DNA from: Acanthochlamys bracteata
Taxonomy: Eukaryota; Streptophyta; Magnoliopsida; Pandanales; Velloziaceae
DNA length: 64,000 nt
NCBI GenBank assembly: GCA_019914995.1
Contig: CM034131.1
Span: 10,634,501 to 10,698,500, forward strand
Reading direction: 5' to 3'
A program made the translations under genes and the position numbers. A model generated the notes under the pieces. That model ran no database searches. It was not told the origin of the DNA and saw only the letters and a list, made by a program, of their open reading frames with translations. Of the stretch, positions 56,601 through 64,000 are shown in pieces (position 1 is the stretch's first letter; each line of letters starts with the position of its first letter).

Positions 56601-59600
56601 ATTGAAAGTTGTCAAGAAATCCAAAACAGTAGAAACAACAACAATAAAACCTTTATACCATTCAAAACCGAAGGTTATAAGGTTCCTTGTACAAAACTGT
56701 GCACATCATATCCGTATATAGAAATTCGTGTTTAAGGAGTGTAGCGTAAAAATACATTACGACTGCAGTACCAAATTCAAAAAGACATAACAAGCAGCCA
56801 GAATACCACAAATATTTTATTAAGGAAAAGTATAACCTGGTATCTTGCATCTACAACTTTTTTAGCCTGATCGTACAAGGAGCCAAGAAGTTCATCCCTC
56901 CTTTGACGATACTCGTCTATCAATCCTCTATATTCTTCCCCTCGCTCAGTCTTTGCCATGATAGCACCAGTATATGCCTCCAGCAAAGCATCAGTCAGCA
57001 ATTCTATTTGAAAGCATAAATCTGCTCTCAGTGAATTATCAAGTACGGTTATTTCTTTCAAGATCTGAAGAATGCAAGAAGCAAGACTCCATAAACCTGA
57101 TCGAACAACAGGATAACAATTCCAGCGAATCAAGCCCTCAGGTGAAGGATACCAAGCTTGGTTCTCATTTCTATATTGCAGAGCAGCCTGAATTAATGAT
57201 GTGATGGCAGCAGATAATTCACTGTAACGCTGTATAAGAGTCGAAGAACTTTCTTCTTCACCGATAATATATTGAAGGTGCTGAGATAGGCAATAGAATA
57301 GTCCTTCTGCATCAGACACCTTACTGTAGAAGACTTCAGCATTGTCTCGATCCATAAGAAGAACAGTGTTTCTGCAAGCCTTCTCACCAACAATTTGGAT
57401 GAGGTTCCAAAGAGAACTGCTAGATGGACTATTTGATTGAGAAGATGGGGATTGTTCATTTGCCTGATTCTGGCTCAGCAAATTTTGTGACTCCCTCAGC
57501 TTAACTAAACCAGAAAGTTTTTCACCGTGTTCCATAATGATCAGCAAACTTTGCCCTGATACAAGGAAATGATTAGAATTGGACTAAGAATTATGATCTT
57601 ATACAAGGACGACATCTACAGGTTCGCGTTTAACTGAATTTAGACCTGAAGATGCATTACATTTAATAGAAATTAATTAAAATGAAGATGGTCATTCAGC
57701 AATTCTTTCGACGAGTGGCACTAATTACAACAGCTTAACAAAACCAACCCAGCATGCTTTCATTTAAAAACATAATGTATCCAGTTGAATGTTAGAGAAG
57801 TAGAATTACTAAAGAAGGTAACATAGTAAATAGGCGAACAGAAAAAACTATTGTCATGCATAGTTTATTTTCACCTAGAAATTACTGCATTTAATCATGG
57901 TTACATGGAGAAAGTACTTGAAGATCCTCAGATATCAAAACAAAATGTTTCAGAAAATCCAAGAATCAGGAGCATTTTATGCTTTGAGATTTAGGCTACT
58001 CTAACAAATTTAGGTTAGGGTATCAATAAACCAAAAAATGAATTATTGCAATTTGGACATAGTTGAGATCTCAATGGAGAAGTTTAACAGAAAAAGGCAT
58101 AGCTCTTCTGAAAATCCTAAACAAATCACATCTTACTCTGCCTGGATGAGAGTTCCTCGTGGCACTTAGACAATGCAAGAAACTGGAGGTATTTATGATG
58201 CTTCTGTTGCTTGTCTGAGAGAAGGGATGAAATCACAGCTGACACCACAAATTCAGCTCCTCTGGTTGTTGTCCAGTGCTTAGCTAATGTGTCAACAATT
58301 GATTTGCTTACACGAACAAAAACATTTGCTTCACCTTCTTTGTCAAACACTCCTTTGCCGCTAAGCTTCTCAAAGGCGCCTTCAACTTTACCAGACAAAC
58401 AGAAATCATGAAAGAGACGTCCTAGGAAAGTCTCTGCTTCTTCATCTTGTGCAGTTCTTTGCACAACAGCAGTTAATGCCGGTGTTTGCTGTTCTAGGAC
58501 ATTCCAAGCTGCAGAACTTTCTCTTGTGGGAGCCCTGTTTCCACCAACAACTAGGTTCCTTTTCTCTTGCTCCACTGCCCCTTCCTCCGAACTCCCTTTC
58601 CGATACAAGCTTCGCTCAGGTGGTTCTACATCACCGACTAAAACTGCCTTCTCAGGAATTGCCCACAGGCCTGCTTTCTCAGTCAAAACAACCCATGCCC
58701 CTTCATTGTCGTCGGAAGAAGAGAGAATAGAAGCATCTAACACTTTTCCAGCATCCCACGGCAGATCAAACTGATAGAGTCTTGTGGAGCCTCTCAGGTA
58801 ATTTGTTACAGTAGCAGTTCCATCCCCAGAAATTATAATAGCAGACCCATGTGGCTTTCCTCCAACACGTAATCTCATAGCATATAAGGACCCTTCATCT
58901 TCTACTCGTCCTTGAGGAATAATTATTTGAAGAGGAGCCTTTTTCTCCAACACAGTTACATTGTCATGTCCAGGCTTCTCCAAGGAACTTTGACCAGGTC
59001 TGTATTGCATGAATAAAAGAGAGTACTGAATGTAGCTTGAGCTGCTAATCCGGTCCTTGCACAGCATAGCTACAAGAATAGTAAACTCCATACCCTTCTC
59101 ATCAACCTGCATATCCAAAAGCCATATGTGCTTTTGACCAGCAAGGTCTTTCTTGGTACCCAAATCACTATCAGAACCAACTATCTCATGTGCCCATAGC
59201 ATATGGATGTTTGCATAAGGTCCAAGCTCAACGGACCAGCATTGAATCCCTTGATCAGTCAGCAGTAGGAATTGTCTACCAGATTCTTCTGGTGTAGACT
59301 CCTGTGAACGCCAAATCATGGACCTAACATACTGACTTTTAACCTGCGGATAACCAAACTGAGTGCTACCAAACTCGTCTTGAGAAATTTTTGTCCTATG
59401 AACTTCAGACGGGGTAAGATGAAAATGCCACAAGACACCATTGCATTGACTAGCTACAGCAATGCATTCATACGGCTTATCCGGTATTGCAGAAGCAATA
59501 AGAGAGCTAAGTTGTTCATTTTCAGGCCTATTAGGGAGGTTCACGATAGGAGAACACTTTTCTTCTGACTGCACATTAGGCCAATATACAACAGCTTGCG

Positions 59601-60952
59601 TAATCTGGTTAGTTATGATAATACCAGTAGGGTACTTTTTTCCAGATAGGATGTCAGCTTTAGAGAGTGCAGCACCCCATTTGACAATAACGACTAACCA
59701 GTGCGTAGAATCCTCAGGATTTGTGTCAGCATGCAGGTTTCCCACAGAAGAAGAGGGGATTTCAAGAACAATACATTTTTTTGACACGGCAGGTGATAAG
59801 TAGTGCCATACGAAGAGCCTGCTTCCACATATTACCCATGAGAGGGATGTTTCTTTGTCCAACCCACCACTGAACATTAATTTGTCTTTTTCTATAAGGA
59901 AAAGTAAAAAGGAATCATGAATACATAGCGATCCAACCTAAAAGGTACAGATTGCAATGTCTCACTAGAAGAAGACTATAAATACATGGGTCACTTTGAT
60001 ACCTGAAACTCCCTTCTGCAAAATATTAGACTGTGCATTATGAACTATTTGTGGGAACGCTCCAACAAAGACTGGTTTGGTTTGATCAGAGGAAACATTA
60101 TCACTTTGCTTCTGTGGAGGTATTCTGAATATCAGAGTAAAGACATCTATTAGAAAAATACCAAGATAAACTCCTAAGCTTTCCGAAGTCATCATAGGGT
60201 TCATTCTACCATCTAAGCTATGGAAAAACAAAGTATAATAGAATATTCAAACCTCTAATAGATGTCACTGTCTAAAAGTTGCACTCCTTTGTATAGTTTG
60301 CAATGAGCTAATAATATGTTCTCTCTCTTAGAAAAGGCATCAATACACACAGATTTCAAATCACCTGATCATAATAAGGAACTATAGAAGAATTGATGAA
60401 GTTGTTAATAATTAATTCTCTATCGCCCAACCTCTCTTCAACATACAAATAATAACAAGAAACCAGTATAGCAATGACAAAGGTATACACTGTTTCTAAT
60501 ATTGAAGCCAGGCAGAAACTCTCATAGACTCAAACCAGTAAAAATAATGATGGGAAAAATAAGGAAACTAAACCCAAACTAGATCTAGTTGCTAATTATC
60601 TAATACCGATTACTCATTTATCATTCCTTAACATTCAAATAAAAAATAAACTAGTATAGTAACAACGAAGCAAGCACTACTTTCTCTGCAAATCAAGTAG
60701 AGATCATGTGGAAAATAAAAACTTAGAAAAAAAAGATCCAGGGCGGAAATCAATGTGGTTGGTCCGACCAAGAGAAATCGACCTGGCAAGGACGGAGAGG
60801 CGAGATGCCCACGGAGCTGGAGTGCCGGTATTTGGGCGGTTAGGGATGATATTTCCCGATCCACGAGACATGTCCTGGGCAGGAGTAGACGGCGAGCCGG
60901 GATGAGGCTGAAGCAGGTGTTGCCGGTGAGATTTCCTCCCCGGAGAGAACAT
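53653..60952 (-). CDS. NUP133: Nuclear pore complex protein NUP133
   Basis: NUP133 is a scaffold subunit of the NUP107-160 Y-complex of the nuclear pore. Eight exons join in phase: 60952-60783, 60124-60003, 59891-58137, 57555-56837, 56048-55890, 55628-55295, 54667-54600, 54201-53653, giving 1291 residues, near the usual plant length. The N-terminus is a disordered Ser/Pro/Gly/Arg region (MFSPGRKSHRQHLLQPHPGS). A large beta-propeller (about 100-520) has SLSWVICGSRLFVWHY, WPNVQSEEKCSPIVNLP and VNGVLWHFHLT-like strands. The C-terminal part is helical (CHEELSSRQRQSLLIIMEHG, EAYTGAIMAKTERGEEYRGL, REVTSSILSIARRHEGYQTL, WRNAADQDDWIALYQQSASE). Arabidopsis NUP133 acts in mRNA export and development. 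No lesions. Exon 3 is unusually long (1755 bp). Confidence 0.95.
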
Positions 60953-63084
60953 TGTGGGCGCCGGATGGATTGATTTCGTGTTGAAGTTTTAACTAGGGTT
61001 TATCGTTTCGTCTTATCTAAAATATAATCGGAGAAAAGAAATGGTGATGGAACGGAGATGAACAGTGGGCGTAGGTTAGAGTGTTCTTTCTAGTAGTGGT
61101 AGGGTTTAAATAGGTAGCCGCTGCTTTGCTGCCTGCCTCGAACCACAAGCAAAGCAAACCGTTTGAGAGAAGCATAATTAAATGCAACCGAACGTTACAT
61201 TACATAGCTGGTATGTGTCTCCCACAAGCATTAGAAAAGTAACTCAATTGTTATTTCTACTTACGATTTTGTTGTTCAGGTTTGTTTCAAAGCTATAGTT
61301 TACAAACATAGGCAAAACAGGCTTGTTTCAACATAGGCATTAGAAATCTATCAACGAAACAGAGAATAAGTTTATCATATACATCATACAGAAATTGCAG
61401 TCTTTATCAATCTCAACAAAACTAGACAACACAAGCAAAAGTTATGCACAGTTCCGAACCTATTCACATCAACATCTCACTATCTCAGATCTAATTCCGC
61501 AAACTCTCAGCAAATGCAGCTGCAGTAAAGCTACCTGATACTAAACCCATTTGCAGAAAGGACCTCAGCCTCAATTGGCAACATTCTTTTTTCACCTCTA
61601 TGATCCAATCAAAGATTAAAAAAGAACATTACCGCATCAACTCAATCTATGCAGCCCCCATGGCAACTTCCACATAGCTGAGACAACAAATGTAACAGAC
61701 CACGAAACAATTCTACCAGATCGCACCATAAATAACTGTCATGATGCTGACTTTACCTAAGAGCATCTGATTCACCATTTCTTAATTTTGGTTTTGCTCG
61801 ATATACCCTTACCAAATAAGTCAGCGTTGAGAGAGAATCCATCCTTTGAATCCTTAACCAGCTTGAAGAACCTATGTTGGTCATTGTGCTCCAGGTTTCT
61901 TTTGGTATTTAAAACAGATTTGTACTCAGGAGCATATTCCAGGCATTCTTTCTCATTGTCCCCAAGACACTGAAGTGAAATCAGTGCATGCACATGAAAT
62001 GCACCACAGGAAGGTCAAGAGTGAATGTGCATGCTGCGAACTTGCGAAGCAAGAAATATTTTCGCATTAGTCCTGAGAACTCCTATTTCTCTCCTCATAT
62101 ATATATGTGTGTATATATGTGTGTGTATAACAATTCATATTTAGATAGGAAATGCGAGCTCAAACTAAAAGAGAGGTTTATGTTCTTTTCAACTAATAAG
62201 AGATGGAGCTGAGACAGACATCAAAGCAAAAAATGATCAGCAAAGCACCAGCACACAGCAATAGTGGAGTCAAAAAACCTCTTTACAAATAATAAACGCA
62301 GCCTCTGTCTCCAGATATGATGCGCAAAAATAAAAAAAGGACATTACAATACAAATAATAAAACTCTACACATGCTGGTAAACATAAGATCAAATATATC
62401 AGGAATCGATCTCATCAAATGTACAACTTTATGGAATCAAAACTAACGCAAAACAAACAGCCTGACAGAACTTACGCAAGCCATCCTACAGGAATACCAG
62501 GAAGACAGCCATACATACAGAATGGTAACAGAGCAGGAATGGTAGAAGCATCATCATGAAGCTAGAAGAAAACGAAGCTTAAAAAGACCTAACAAATTGA
62601 CTGGCTAAGATTTCCATAGGCAATGTAGACAGTAACTTAAAAGAAAAAAAAAAAGAAGCTTTAATAACTGAAGCAAGGAGAAGTCTAGAGGGCAAACATT
62701 CACAATCACAATGATGCAACCAAAAAAAAAAGGTTTTACGAGTAATAATATCAACGAGGAAGTAACTCCATGTAACAAACAAGTCCACAATAAGCTAAGA
62801 ATAATGCCTCCTAGGGAAATCATCAAACAATTATGCCCAAAAAAATTTGAGAATGACTGATTTCATAGTCCTATCAGCTTTGAAGGCCAACCAAAAACAA
62901 CTTCGAAAGCCATCAGATGTTCAAACAAACTATAGAATCTAGCCTAACTGTAAACACCATGCATATTACGCATCTAGTTTGCAGTCAAAAGAAATAATAT
63001 TGTACGTTCAGTCCTGCGGTGCAGGCTAGATAAACAAAAGCCAAGAAGGAAGCCTTCTCATAAACGAGGCATGCAGTTCATTCC
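60953..63084. other. NUP133 promoter side and spacer to the FRIGIDA-like gene
   Basis: 60953-61140 contains the NUP133 leader. 61140-63084 is AT-rich and mostly featureless, with TATATATGTGTGTATATATGTG microsatellite at 62097-62127 (described, not exhaustive) and one exon-like island at 61813-61969. The part near 63084 is the 3' UTR of the FRIGIDA-like gene. Confidence 0.4.
61813..61969 (-). other. Exon-like island of unknown family
   Basis: 157 bases on the minus strand between TTTCACTTCAG and GTAAGGG, a strong acceptor and donor. The frame reads CLGDNEKECLEYAPEYKSVL, NTKRNLEHNDQHRFFKLVKD, SKDGFSLNADLFG, with balanced amino-acid use and no stop. I do not recognise it and found no partner exons nearby. 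It may be a stray exon left from a lost gene or part of an unseen one. Confidence 0.4.
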
Positions 63085-64000
63085 TCAGGGACAAGGATAA
63101 AAGGATGGGTTATAGGAACTCGCTAGACCTGATAGACTGTAACTATAGGCCACAGACCTCTCATAGGCCACAGACCTCTCATAGGCCACAGGCCTCTCAT
63201 ACAAACCAGAGCCTGCAGGGGGTTCAGCTTGATACATATGCGATCCTGCAACAGACTCGGGTTGATAAAAATGTGGCCCTGGAGGGCTTGCACCTAGGGT
63301 TAGGGGTGGTGATGGCAAACTCTGCCCTGCACGACCATAAATGGAACTGCTGGCAGCCAAACCATATGAACTAGCCATACGCATCTGTGGCGGGTATTCT
63401 GCCAATCCAAGCTGAGGTTTAGGTTGAGCAATTGGCGGAACAGGATGAGCAGCAAGAGCAGGCGATACATTCTGTGATGATCGTGAGCGCTTATTGGAAT
63501 GTTGCTGCTGCCGCTGCTGTTTACCTTTCCGGTTTGAGCAAGCAGCAGAAGATGCATTACGTTTCCTCTTTACTTGCTGCTCCTGCTCCAATTCAACAAT
63601 AAGTTTCTCAAGACCTTCAGGTGGATATTCAGATTCTAGCTTGTAATCCTCAACAGCCTTGATAATAGATTTCAATGCACCAATCTCCTTCGCGATTGCC
63701 TCATTCTGTGTCATATCAGACATGAATTGAAGCTTCTGACTAATGAGAATGAGCATCTTATTAGTCTTGGCGTGGATAGTAACTATGCATACCTGAGATT
63801 GTAAGGAATTCTTTCCCTTCTGTCGCACTTCTGCAGCAACTTTTCTGATAGCTTGTATGTAAGCTTTCAGAAGGGGAACTGGAGGGAATTTCTCCACCAA
63901 ATTGAAAGAATACACAAACTTAACAGCATCCAGCTGTTTCCCCTTACTGCACAATTTATGAATAAGATCTGCAACAAGCAAAAGTTGCTTGCCCACTGTC
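63085..64000 (-). CDS. FRIGIDA-like protein, 3' part (runs off window)
   Basis: The minus strand gives LHK.CSKGKQLDAVKFVYSF, FPPVPLLKAYIQAIRKVAAE and, in the next exon, NEAIAKEIGALKSIIKAVED, YKLESEYPPEGLEKLIVELE. These are core blocks of the plant FRIGIDA-like family, relatives of FRIGIDA, which promotes FLC expression in Arabidopsis. Exons are 64000 (incomplete)-63793 and 63705-63085, separated by an 87-bp intron (GTATGC...ACACAG). The intron has no stop and is a multiple of three, so its retention would add 29 residues. The tail has a basic KRKRN...KGKQQRQQQ nuclear-signal-like patch, then Pro/Ser/Tyr-rich disorder with three VAYERS-type hexapeptide repeats encoded by an 18-bp tandem repeat (63145-63199). 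The start lies outside the window. Confidence 0.88.
   Translation of the reverse strand, partial: TVGKQLLLVADLIHKLCSKGKQLDAVKFVYSFNLVEKFPPVPLLKAYIQAIRKVAAEVRQKGKNSLQSQVCIVTIHAKTNKMLILISQKLQFMSDMTQNEAIAKEIGALKSIIKAVEDYKLESEYPPEGLEKLIVELEQEQQVKRKRNASSAACSNRKGKQQRQQQHSNKRSRSSQNVSPALAAHPVPPIAQPKPQLGLAEYPPQMRMASSYGLAASSSIYGRAGQSLPSPPLTLGASPPGPHFYQPESVAGSHMYQAEPPAGSGLYERPVAYERSVAYERSVAYSYSLSGLASSYNPSFYPCP
63145..63199 (-). repeat. Coding 18-bp tandem repeat in the FRIGIDA-like tail
   Basis: Three 18-bp units start at 63145, 63163 and 63181 (plus-strand unit ATAGGCCACAGACCTCTC, one substitution in the third). They encode repeated Val-Ala-Tyr-Glu-Arg plus Ser or Pro on the minus strand. Copy number may vary between individuals. 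Confidence 0.9.

Overview
The window is eukaryotic nuclear DNA from a flowering plant. Genes are split by many short GT-AG introns, intergenic DNA is AT-rich, and plant-only families are present (STERILE APETALA, OBERON, FRIGIDA-like, LHCII, BAH-agenet). GC-rich first exons and the style of the ADA2 and SAP proteins suggest a monocot, but I cannot name the species. There is no rRNA, tRNA, CRISPR or bacterial content that I can see.

Layout. 1-1549 (-): first three coding exons of an unrecognised small plant gene that runs off the window. 2650-3047 (+): decayed end of an oligopeptide transporter. 4473-8796 (+): TIM50, 10 exons, intact. 10786-14743 (+): STERILE APETALA (SAP), two exons, with a foldback element in its 2.6 kb intron. 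15552-19356 (+): BAH plus agenet protein. 20288-25125 (-): ADA2 adaptor, 13 exons, complete except for one in-frame TGA. 27650-28261 (+): only the last two exons of exosome gene RRP42. 28600-34830: accessory zone with a captured piece of the BAH-agenet gene, a 445-bp inverted repeat, a PPR scrap and the first exon of a PRPP synthetase gene. 35499-37253 (-): SERP2/RAMP4, diverging from a TMEM256 homologue (37571-39064, +). 39658-40214 (-): secreted X8-domain protein. 41348-43870 (-): OBERON pseudogene with several stops and frameshifts. 44620-50155 (+): chloroplast DUF21-CBS protein, 14 exons. 50807-51433 (-): intronless double ubiquitin-like protein. 51819-52790: LHCII pseudogene beside a second copy of the RRP42 3' end. 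53653-60952 (-): NUP133, 8 exons. 63085-64000 (-): 3' part of a FRIGIDA-like gene.

The genes do not form a pathway; this is an ordinary chromosomal neighbourhood of housekeeping genes (mitochondrial import, SAGA adaptor, ER stress, nuclear pore) with developmental regulators. For each intact multi-exon gene I checked that exon phases join without a shift from start to stop.

The unusual aspect is the density of broken or copied gene pieces. OPT, ADA2, RRP42, OBERON and LHCII are disrupted, and fragments of BAH-agenet, RRP42, PPR and PRPP synthetase genes have been moved. At least two of these pieces carry intron or flanking DNA, so they moved as genomic DNA rather than by reverse transcription. 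The best candidate for something undescribed is the composite, gene-fragment-bearing element near 29.0-34.8 kb. I saw no new immune or enzymatic system.
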